DNA of 9,205 bases from CAZCYE01 sp964502775. GTDB taxonomy: Bacteria; Actinomycetota; Acidimicrobiia; IMCC26256; PALSA-555. This document shows, one piece after another, positions 1-6,016 of the stretch (positions within the stretch are counted from its first letter, which is position 1; each line of letters starts with the position of its first letter). The translations under genes were made by a program, and so were the position numbers. The notes beneath the pieces are model-generated. The model was not told the DNA's origin and did no database searches. It saw only the letters and a list, made by a program, of their open reading frames with translations. The DNA is taken from the NCBI GenBank assembly GCA_964502775.1, contig CAZCYE010000066.1, forward strand, positions 1 through 9,205. Direction: 5' to 3'.

Positions 1-773
1 AGGAGCGCCACGCCGGTCGCCAGGATCAGCAGCGCGTTGCACAGCGCGCCGGCCGCGTCCCAGGCGACCGAGGTGGTCACGTAGTACGACCAGTAGCGGC
101 GCGCCGTTTCGGCGATGCCGAGGCCGGGCTCCCACGACAGGTCCCCGTCGCCGCGCAGGAACGGCCAGGACCAGAGGTTCATCACCGCGCCGAAGAGGAA
201 GCCCCATGCCCACCCGAACGCCGCCAGCGCGACCACCTCGACCCGGGGCGCGAGCCGCGCCGTCGCCCGTCCCGCCAGTCCGGCGCTGGCTCCGATCCAA
301 CCGAGGGCGAGCATCTGGAACGGGAGCCACGGGCCCAGCCCGCCCGTGATCACTCCCGACGCGGCCATCGACGTGAGCCCCAGCAGGAGGCCGAACCGGG
401 GCCCGAAGGCCGCCGCCGCGAGGATGACGAGGAAGAAGATCCCGGCGTTGTTGCCGGGAAGGTCGACGAGACGGAGCAACCCGGCGATGGCTGACAGCAC
501 GCCGAGAATGGCCACGCTCGCGCCGTTCATCGTGTGGCGGCGCACTTCGAGCGTGACCGCGGCGACGACGAGCACACCGATGACTCCCGCCCAGAGGGGC
601 GCGTCGGCGGCGTGGGCGCGACCGTTCAGGGCCTCGGACGGGAGCCAGAACGGGTACAGGAACGCGGCGACGCCCACGACGACCATCAGCGTGTAGACGA
701 GGCCGGGGCGGAGACGATCGCCGCTCCGCTCCCTGGCCCGAGCCATCGGGGGGAGCACCACGGTTGTGCTCAT
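1..773 (-). CDS. ECF transporter S component, probably cobalamin-type (C-terminus cut by window edge)
   Basis: This is an integral membrane protein of at least 257 residues, read from an ATG at 773 and still open at base 1. Hydrophobic segments lie at about residues 25-44, 60-75, 85-103, 111-138, 148-165, 178-200 and 234-257, the size and density expected of an ECF substrate-binding subunit. Short stretches such as GPWLPFQM (about 147-154) and FGAVMNLWSWPF (about 194-205) resemble, from memory, actinobacterial ECF S components. The ATG overlaps the TGA of the upstream double ATPase (ATGA), so it is the third gene of the ECF operon and probably translationally coupled. The S component sets the transported vitamin. 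Cobalamin is inferred from the adjacent B12 riboswitch and transcobalamin-like genes (CbrT-type), not from binding residues. Another corrinoid or precursor is possible. Confidence 0.87.
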   Translation of the reverse strand, partial: MSTTVVLPPMARARERSGDRLRPGLVYTLMVVVGVAAFLYPFWLPSEALNGRAHAADAPLWAGVIGVLVVAAVTLEVRRHTMNGASVAILGVLSAIAGLLRLVDLPGNNAGIFFLVILAAAAFGPRFGLLLGLTSMAASGVITGGLGPWLPFQMLALGWIGASAGLAGRATARLAPRVEVVALAAFGWAWGFLFGAVMNLWSWPFLRGDGDLSWEPGLGIAETARRYWSYYVTTSVAWDAAGALCNALLILATGVAL

Positions 774-2371
774 GACGGTTGCTCGCTCGCACGGGCCAGC
801 GTGGCGGCGATCTCCTCGACGGTGAGGAACCCGGGCAGCACCCGCGACACCTGCGGTGCGAACAGGGACCCGGCGAGCACGTCACGCGCCGGTCCCGAGG
901 CGACCACGTCGCCGTCACCGAGCACGATCGCGGTGGTGGCCACGCGCGCCGCGAGCTCCACATCGTGGGTGGCGAGCACCACGGCCCCGCCGCCCGCGGT
1001 GTGCTCCCTGATGGCAGCCTCGAGGGCGGCGCGCGACGCCGCGTCCATCCCCCGGGTCGGCTCGTCGAGCAGGAGCACGTCGGCGCCGCCGACGGCCACC
1101 GCGGCGATGGCCACCCGCTGGCGCTGGCCACCGGCGAGCGAGCGGGGATGACGCTCGGCCACCTCGGCGAGCCCGAGGCGCTCCAGCCAGGCATCGACCA
1201 GACCCGTGCTGGCCCGGCGGTCGCGGCGCCCCAGCAGCCGCAGCGTCTCGGCGACCTCGCGACGCACCGTCGGCGCGAACAGCAGTGTCCCCGGATCCTG
1301 TGGCACGTACGCGACCGCGCCGCGCGCGTCCACCGTGCCCCGATCGGGGACCACGAGACCCGCGAGGGCGCGCAACAGCGTGGTCTTGCCCGCGCCGTTG
1401 CGCCCCATCACCACCAGGGCGTCACCGCGGCGCACGGTGAGGTCGAGGCCCTCGAGCACCTCGTTCCCGCCCAGGGTCACGGCGAGGCCGTGCACGTCGA
1501 CCAGCACTTCTCCCGTCGTCGGGCGGCGCGCCGCCATGTCGCCCACGGTGCCGTCGTGGCCGAGCAGCGGCGAGCTCGCCGCCCGCGCCCGCGCGTCACG
1601 CACGGTGAGGGGGAGCGGGTCCCAGCCCAACAGCCGGCCCAGCCGTACGACCGGCGGCGCGCCCGGCTCGTCGGCGAGCACCAGGGCCGGGTCGCCGTCT
1701 CGGTCCACCCGGCCTGCGTGGAGCACCACCATCCGATCGGCGAGCGGCGCGGCGCGCTCGAAGCGGTGCTCGGCGAGCACCACGGTGGTGCCCAGGTCGG
1801 CGTTGAGGCGACCGAGCGCGGCGAGCACGTCATCGGCACCCTGCGGGTCGAGCTGGGACGTCGGCTCGTCGAGCACGAGCGCCGCCGGCGCACCGGCCAG
1901 CGCCCCCGCGATCACCACCCGTTGACGCTCGCCGCCCGACAGCGTGCGCGGCGAGCGGTCGCGCAGGTGCGCGATGCCCAGCGCATCGAGCATCTCCTCG
2001 ACTCGCCGGCGCATCGTGGGGGTGTCGAAGCCGAGGTTCTCCAGCGCGAACGCGATGTCGTGCTCCACCCGGTCGACCACTACCTGGGCCTCCGGATCCT
2101 GGCTGACGAAGCCGACGACGTCGGCGAGCTCGCGAGGACGATGGACGCGCGTGCTGCGCCCGAACACGACGACGTCGCCGGCGAAGCGTCCGCCGGTCGC
2201 GTGGGGCACCAGGCCGTTGGCGCAGCGCAGCAGCGTGGACTTGCCCGCGCCGGAGGCGCCGGCCACCAGCAGCATCTCGCCCGCGCCCGCCTCCAAGCTC
2301 ACACCGTCCAGCGTGAGCTCGTCACGGTCCGGATAGCAGAAGGCGACGTCGCGCCACGAGATCGCGCTCAC
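770..2371 (-). CDS. ecfA: Energy-coupling factor ATPase, two fused EcfA domains
   Basis: This 533-residue cytoplasmic protein carries two complete ABC nucleotide-binding domains in tandem, equivalent to EcfA and EcfA' joined in one chain, and powers vitamin uptake with EcfT and the S component. Domain 1 has Walker A GASGAGKST (38-46), Q-loop Gln91, signature LSGGERQR (144-151), Walker B ending LDEP (about 167-170), D-loop SQLD and switch His202. Domain 2 has GRNGAGKTT (323-331), Gln358, signature LAGGQRQR (412-419), LDEP (435-438) and His469. Both halves keep the catalytic Glu, so both ATP sites look competent. The GTG start is chosen because the reading frame has no alternative near the first conserved strand (SWRDVAFCYPD) and because it overlaps the ecfT stop as GTGA. 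The longer open frame upstream runs antisense to the same transcript's ecfT and is not real. The fused arrangement is known in actinobacterial ECF systems. Confidence 0.96.
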   Translation of the reverse strand: MSAISWRDVAFCYPDRDELTLDGVSLEAGAGEMLLVAGASGAGKSTLLRCANGLVPHATGGRFAGDVVVFGRSTRVHRPRELADVVGFVSQDPEAQVVVDRVEHDIAFALENLGFDTPTMRRRVEEMLDALGIAHLRDRSPRTLSGGERQRVVIAGALAGAPAALVLDEPTSQLDPQGADDVLAALGRLNADLGTTVVLAEHRFERAAPLADRMVVLHAGRVDRDGDPALVLADEPGAPPVVRLGRLLGWDPLPLTVRDARARAASSPLLGHDGTVGDMAARRPTTGEVLVDVHGLAVTLGGNEVLEGLDLTVRRGDALVVMGRNGAGKTTLLRALAGLVVPDRGTVDARGAVAYVPQDPGTLLFAPTVRREVAETLRLLGRRDRRASTGLVDAWLERLGLAEVAERHPRSLAGGQRQRVAIAAVAVGGADVLLLDEPTRGMDAASRAALEAAIREHTAGGGAVVLATHDVELAARVATTAIVLGDGDVVASGPARDVLAGSLFAPQVSRVLPGFLTVEEIAATLARASEQPS

Positions 2372-3474
2372 GTCGCCACCGCCGGCTCCGGGATGGGCGC
2401 GGTCGCAGTCGCCGGGGCGAGGCCCGGGCGCCGGGCCAGGGGAGCGAGCAGGAGCCCGAGGGCGAGGAGGGGCAGTGCGCCCACGTCGGGCCAGTGCAGC
2501 GGGTCCGACGTCCACGACAGCGTGGTGTCGTCGGCCACGCTCAACAGCGCGAGTGCCAGCGGCGCGCTCGCACAGGTCAGCATCACCCCGGCGTCGGCTC
2601 GGGTGAGCCGGCGGGGCCGGTAGCGGACCCGCCGGGCCCCGCGTGACGCGAGCGCCACCGCGATCGCGATCCCCACCGCGCCGGCGAGAGCGAGCATCGT
2701 CGCCATCGTCGTCTCGCGGGCCACGAGCGCCACGAACGACGCGCCCAGTGCGAGCAGGGAGGCCACCCCCACCCACGCGGCGGTGTGCTCGACGGTCGAT
2801 GCCCCCGCGCGCGCGAAGCCTCGAGAATCGAGGGATTCAGCCAGCGTGACGGCTCGTTCCAGACCGCACTCGAGCACCGGCACGAGCTGGCGCACCAGAC
2901 GTCCACGCCGCACGGCCCGGCCACCGGTACGGGCCCGGTCGGCCTCCCGCACGTCGTGGATGGCCGCGATGGTGGAGGGGACGAACGCGACCGCGACCAC
3001 GACCACGAGGCCGATCTCGTAGAAGGCGCGCGGCATGGCCTGCACCAGCGCGTAGTGCGACACCACCGCGTTGAAGGCGGCGAAGACGCCGATGATCCCC
3101 ACAATCACGAGCCCCTCGACCGCGGCCGAGAGCACCGCGCCGGACTGGATCGCACCGCCCACCGTGAAGCCGCCGAGGAGCTCGGGCATGGTGAACGACG
3201 GCAACGTGAACAGCACGTCGCCGCTCCCGTGCGTGGTGAGCGCGGTCAACACGATGCGCAGCACCGCGAACACGCTCGCGACGCCGACGAGGACGCCGAA
3301 CGCGCGGGCGAAGGGCCCGTCATGGCCGTGGGCGCCCACCACGATCCAGGCCAGGGTGAGCACGACCGCCACGTACACGGGGTTCGGCGCGAGCTGGATC
3401 GCGGCACCCGCGGCGAGTGCCCATGCCAGCCACGTGAAGGCGTGCCAGGGCTGGGATGCTTGCGCCGTCGTCAT
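2368..3474 (-). CDS. ecfT: Energy-coupling factor transmembrane subunit EcfT
   Basis: This 368-residue membrane protein couples the ATPases to the S component. Hydrophobic segments lie at about residues 14-48, 57-80, 115-138 and 152-171. They are followed by the cytoplasmic coupling region, with EADRARTGG (177-185) and ESLDSRGF (213-220), the latter matching the second conserved EcfT Arg-Gly motif. In the first motif the usual Ala-Arg-Gly appears as Ala-Arg-Thr-Gly. Four further hydrophobic segments (about 233-253, 258-277, 295-313, 332-348) make it longer than a typical EcfT of roughly 260-270 residues. The ATG at 3474 is chosen because upstream in-frame sequence runs through the riboswitch DNA on the other strand and is not hydrophobic. 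A GGAGG lies only 2 nt before the ATG, an unusually short spacing. It is the first gene of the operon and overlaps the ATPase gene by 4 nt. Confidence 0.93.
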   Translation of the reverse strand: MTTAQASQPWHAFTWLAWALAAGAAIQLAPNPVYVAVVLTLAWIVVGAHGHDGPFARAFGVLVGVASVFAVLRIVLTALTTHGSGDVLFTLPSFTMPELLGGFTVGGAIQSGAVLSAAVEGLVIVGIIGVFAAFNAVVSHYALVQAMPRAFYEIGLVVVVAVAFVPSTIAAIHDVREADRARTGGRAVRRGRLVRQLVPVLECGLERAVTLAESLDSRGFARAGASTVEHTAAWVGVASLLALGASFVALVARETTMATMLALAGAVGIAIAVALASRGARRVRYRPRRLTRADAGVMLTCASAPLALALLSVADDTTLSWTSDPLHWPDVGALPLLALGLLLAPLARRPGLAPATATAPIPEPAVAT

Positions 3475-3488
3475 GGCCTCCGTAGTGT
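3460..3488 (+). promoter_or_regulatory. Candidate promoter for the riboswitch transcript
   Basis: TTGCGC (3460-3465) and TAGTGT (3483-3488) are separated by 17 bp, each matching three of six consensus positions. The predicted start near 3495 falls immediately before the riboswitch. The element lies over the first codons of ecfT on the opposite strand. It is a sequence match only. Confidence 0.35.
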
Positions 3489-3496
3489 GCACCCTG

Positions 3497-3660
3497 ATAG
3501 CGGTTGCCCACGGCCCGGATGTCGTGGGCGGTCCCCCCTGGAGAGGGGGGCGGGGGAAGTCGGTGCGAGACCGACGCTGACCCGCAACTGTGAGCGATGC
3601 GCCTCCGGCATGCCGGAGCGGATCGTGAGCCAGGCTACCCACCGCCATCCGCCGGGCCAC
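3497..3660 (+). ncRNA. Cobalamin (B12) riboswitch aptamer
   Basis: The strand carries the conserved cobalamin riboswitch blocks in order. These are GGGGGAAG at 3552-3559, the hairpin stem GTCGGT/ACCGAC at 3559-3575, the invariant core CCCGCAACTGT at 3581-3591, and the B12 box GAGCCAGGCTACC at 3627-3639. Peripheral stems are also visible: GCCCACG/CGTGGGC (3506-3512 with 3523-3529), CCCCCCT/AGGGGGG (3533-3539 with 3544-3550), and a perfect 16-nt palindrome at 3603-3618. An outer helix can form between GCGGT near 3500-3504 and ACCGC near 3642-3646. The aptamer binds adenosylcobalamin-type ligands in this family and normally represses downstream expression when bound. It lies upstream of the barrel/DUF4430 gene pair on the same strand. 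End positions are approximate. Confidence 0.94.
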
Positions 3661-3741
3661 CGGTGCTCCCACATTGGGAGACCGCTCGAGGAGCGGTCCT
3701 GATACGGCCCTCGTGGACCAGGGGCCGGCGGAGGCACTCTC
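3661..3741 (+). promoter_or_regulatory. Riboswitch expression platform and ribosome binding site
   Basis: Between the aptamer and the ATG lie three potential hairpins: CTCCCA/TGGGAG (3666-3671 with 3675-3680), GACCGCTC/GAGCGGTC (3680-3687 with 3691-3698), and CGGCCC/GGGCCG (3705-3710 with 3722-3727). The ribosome binding site GGAGG (3730-3734) follows, 7 nt before the ATG. There is no T-run, so control is more likely at translation than by a Rho-independent terminator. GTGCTCC at 3664-3670 could pair with GGAGGCAC at 3730-3737 (one bulge) and hide the ribosome binding site. That pairing excludes the first hairpin, so a two-state switch is possible. Confidence 0.5.
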
Positions 3742-5178
3742 ATGCACCGTTGTCTTCGACGCGCGCCATTTCGCCTCGCGCGATTGGCGCTCGCCATCGT
3801 CATGCTCTCTGTCGCTTCCTCCGTGCTCGTCGGTGTGCCCGGCGCGAGCGGCGCTCCCCCCGGCGTGGACGCCGCGACCGCCTGGCTCCGAACCCAGCAA
3901 CAGGCCGACGGCGGCTTCGAGGTCGCCGGCTTCCCCGGCTTCGAGACCGCCGACGCGGTGCTCGCGCTCGCCGCGGCCGGCCAGGCAGACACGTCATGGA
4001 GCGCGTCCGAGGCGCGTGCGGCGGTCCTGGGCACGAGCACGCTGGCCGGGGCGACGTCCCTCGACGCCCTCGACGACTTCGCCGAGAGCGGGATCGGCGC
4101 CGGGCAGGCGGCCAAGCTCGTGGTGCTGGTGACCAACCCGCTCGCCCTCGACCCCGAGGATTTCGACCCCCAGGGCGACGGCTCCACGGATCTCGCCGGC
4201 ATCGTGGGCGAGCCCGGGGTGGACGGCACCTTCGGCATCAACCCCGACGCGTTCAACTCCATCCTGTTCGCGGCCCGCGCCGCGGCCACGATCGACGGCG
4301 ACGTCCCCGCGGCCACCCTCACGTACGTGCGCGAGCACCAGAAGAGTGACGGCAGCTGGGACTTCTTGGGCAATGCGTCGGGCGAGGGCGGCGACGTGGA
4401 CACCACCGCCGCGGCCGTCCTCGCGCTGGTGGCCGATCCCGACGTGACCGGCGCCGACCCCGACGTGGCCGCGGCGCTCGCCTACCTCGGCGGGCTCCAG
4501 GGCCCGAACGGCGCGTGGCAGTCGTTCGGCACCGACGATCCCAACTCCACCGCGGTGGCCGTGCTCGCCTTCGCGGCGGCGGCCACGGATGGGCCCATCG
4601 GGGCGGCGGAGACGTACCTGCGCTCCCAGCAGCAGCCCGACGGCCGCGTCGCCAGCCCTAACGACGGGTTCGGCGTCAACACGTTCGCGACCAGCCAGGC
4701 GATCCAGGCGCTGGTGCACCCGGCCGTGACCCGGGCCACCACGTTCGTGGCGCCGGTGACGATCCCGGCGTTCGGTGGCGGCGCGGTGAGCCTGGAGGTG
4801 ACCGGAGACGGTGCCCCTGTGCTCGACGACGTGGAGGCGGTCGATCCGGCCTCGCTGCCGGCACCACCGGACGGCGCCGCGCTCCCGGTGGGGCTGGTGT
4901 CGTTCCGGGTGACGGGCGTGACCCCGGGCGGGACCGTGACCGTGCGTCTCGTGCTCCCCGTGGGGGCGGGGCCGTTTGGCGGTTACCTGAAGTTCCACGA
5001 CGCGGCGTGGCTCGACGCCACCAGCCTGGCGACGTTCGACGGCCACGTGGTGACGCTCACGCTCACCGACGGCGAGCCGGGTGACGACGACCCCACAGCG
5101 GGCACGATCGTGGATCCGGGCGGTCCTGCCAGCCTCGAGGTGGGTGGCATCGTCGTGTTCCCGAGCTTTACCGGATGA
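3742..5178 (+). CDS. Secreted alpha/alpha-barrel repeat protein with choice-of-anchor U-like domain (transcobalamin N-half-like)
   Basis: This 478-residue exported protein starts with a basic n-region and a hydrophobic core (residues 15-33), with likely cleavage near GASGAP at about 34-39. Residues 40-330 contain repeats of the prenyltransferase/squalene-cyclase barrel type: QQQADGGFE (52-60), HQKSDGSWD (199-207), LQGPNGAWQ (252-260) and QQQPDGRVA (296-304). Each is followed by an Ala/Leu-rich helix such as TTAAAVLALV (221-230). This is the fold class of the large domain of transcobalamin and intrinsic factor. Residues 380-465 match the choice-of-anchor U pattern (GLVSFRVTGVTPGGTVTV, then DGEPGDDD and IVDPGGP), yet no membrane or sorting anchor follows. 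The only cysteine, C4, lies in the signal peptide. It is preceded by the B12 riboswitch and followed 4 nt later by the DUF4430 gene. Corrinoid binding is inferred from context and fold. An enzyme role is unlikely because no cyclase DxDD-type acid cluster was recognised. Confidence 0.86.
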   Translation: MHRCLRRAPFRLARLALAIVMLSVASSVLVGVPGASGAPPGVDAATAWLRTQQQADGGFEVAGFPGFETADAVLALAAAGQADTSWSASEARAAVLGTSTLAGATSLDALDDFAESGIGAGQAAKLVVLVTNPLALDPEDFDPQGDGSTDLAGIVGEPGVDGTFGINPDAFNSILFAARAAATIDGDVPAATLTYVREHQKSDGSWDFLGNASGEGGDVDTTAAAVLALVADPDVTGADPDVAAALAYLGGLQGPNGAWQSFGTDDPNSTAVAVLAFAAAATDGPIGAAETYLRSQQQPDGRVASPNDGFGVNTFATSQAIQALVHPAVTRATTFVAPVTIPAFGGGAVSLEVTGDGAPVLDDVEAVDPASLPAPPDGAALPVGLVSFRVTGVTPGGTVTVRLVLPVGAGPFGGYLKFHDAAWLDATSLATFDGHVVTLTLTDGEPGDDDPTAGTIVDPGGPASLEVGGIVVFPSFTG

Positions 5179-5182
5179 GCCC

Positions 5183-5962
5183 ATGAGACGCGTCCGGCAA
5201 CTGCTGGCGGCACTCGCCCTCGCGAGCGTCGCGACCACCACCGCGGTCGCGACGGCGCCCGCGCCCTCGGCGCACGCCGTCACGAGCCGCGCGGTGGTGA
5301 TCGTGGGTGGCACCACGCACGTCATCGGCTTCAGCGGCTCGATCACCGGGGTGCAGGCGCTGCGCAAGGTGGCGAGCGTCTCCAGCATCGGTTACGGCGG
5401 GCTGGGCGAAGCGGTGTGCGCGATCAACGGCGTCGGCAATCCCGCGACGCCCGGGGAGTGCCTCACCGGGCCGAGCGGCCAGTACTGGGCCTACTTCCGC
5501 GCGCCGCCGGGCGCGAGCGGATGGCAGTACTCGGGCCAGGGCGCGGGTGCGACGACGGTGAGCGACGGTTGGGTGGAGGGGTGGCGCTACGGAACGGGGG
5601 CGTCGCCCCCGTTCTCGTCGTTCTGCGCGGTCGCCGGGTGTCCACCGCCCGGGCCGCCGCCGAGCGACCCATCCAGCACTTCGCCCGACGGCTCGTCGAG
5701 CCCGGCGGGGGAGATGGGGGAGGCGACGGGCGCGGGTGCGGCCGGTGTGACGACCACCACCGGCACCTCGGCAGAAGGTGGCGCCGACGCAACCACGTCC
5801 CGACGACGTGGCGGTGACGTCGCGGGGCGCGGCGCGACCGCGTCTCCCGACCAGGGTGAGGGCTCGCCGTGGGGTGTGGCGGTGGGCGCCGCGGTGGTGG
5901 CCGCGCTCGGCGCGAGCGGGTGGTGGATCCGCCGAGCTCGGCGTCGCACCGCCCGGGTGTGA
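5183..5962 (+). CDS. DUF4430 / transcobalamin C-terminal-like protein, membrane-anchored
   Basis: This 259-residue exported protein begins with a signal peptide (residues 1-32, core LLAALALASVA, likely cut after SAHA). Residues 37-140 form a small beta domain matching the DUF4430 / transcobalamin C-terminal family. YWAYFRAPPG (101-110), GWQYSGQGA and the end motif DGWVEGWRYG (128-137) correspond to the family's WxYYVNG-like and DGD-xx-WxY-like segments. Four cysteines (79, 93, 148, 153) could form two disulfides. Residues 155-228 are a low-complexity Pro/Ser/Thr/Gly linker, as in wall-spanning stalks. A single hydrophobic helix (about 230-248) then precedes the Arg-rich tail IRRARRRTARV, so the domain should sit outside the membrane. 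The ATG at 5183 is chosen for its signal peptide and lies 4 nt after the upstream TGA. No strong ribosome binding site is seen, so reinitiation from the upstream gene is likely. In transcobalamin this domain caps the corrinoid bound by the barrel. Confidence 0.85.
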   Translation: MRRVRQLLAALALASVATTTAVATAPAPSAHAVTSRAVVIVGGTTHVIGFSGSITGVQALRKVASVSSIGYGGLGEAVCAINGVGNPATPGECLTGPSGQYWAYFRAPPGASGWQYSGQGAGATTVSDGWVEGWRYGTGASPPFSSFCAVAGCPPPGPPPSDPSSTSPDGSSSPAGEMGEATGAGAAGVTTTTGTSAEGGADATTSRRRGGDVAGRGATASPDQGEGSPWGVAVGAAVVAALGASGWWIRRARRRTARV

Positions 5963-6004
5963 AGCCAAACGCGGGCCCAGCACCCCCACCGGCGGGGCGG
6001 CAAG

Positions 6005-6016
6005 TACGGTGCACGC
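6005..6016 (+). promoter_or_regulatory. Candidate leaderless promoter (-10) for the methyltransferase gene
   Basis: TACGGT at 6005-6010 fits the TANNNT -10 form and ends 6 nt before the ATG at 6017, so transcription could start at or next to the start codon. No good ribosome binding site and no convincing -35 are present. The rest of the 54-bp gap after 5962 shows only short GC-rich complementarity. Confidence 0.3.

Noticed and set aside
779..2623. A 614-codon open frame on the plus strand opposite the fused ATPase gene
   Set aside because: It is His/Arg/Gly-rich with no motifs, a typical antisense artefact of GC-rich codon use; the minus strand encodes complete ABC motifs.
3475..3600. A second cobalamin riboswitch on the minus strand before ecfT
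   Set aside because: No CCCGCAACTGT-like core or B12 box reads on the minus strand; complementarity there only mirrors the plus-strand stems.
3676..3735. Rho-independent terminator in the riboswitch expression platform
   Set aside because: Stable hairpins exist but none is followed by a T-run; a translational mechanism fits better.
3475..3900. An N-terminal extension of the ecfT frame reaching back across the riboswitch
   Set aside because: The extra residues are not hydrophobic or EcfT-like, and the DNA is explained by the plus-strand riboswitch and the start of the barrel gene.
3742..5178. Squalene/hopene cyclase or protein prenyltransferase enzyme
   Set aside because: The barrel repeats fit the fold, but the protein is exported, short, lacks a recognisable cyclase acid motif, and sits under a B12 riboswitch beside a DUF4430 gene.
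3994..5388. A 464-codon minus-strand open frame opposite the barrel gene
   Set aside because: Its composition is Arg/Gly/Val-rich shadow sequence with no domain, while the plus strand has a signal peptide, repeats and a riboswitch.
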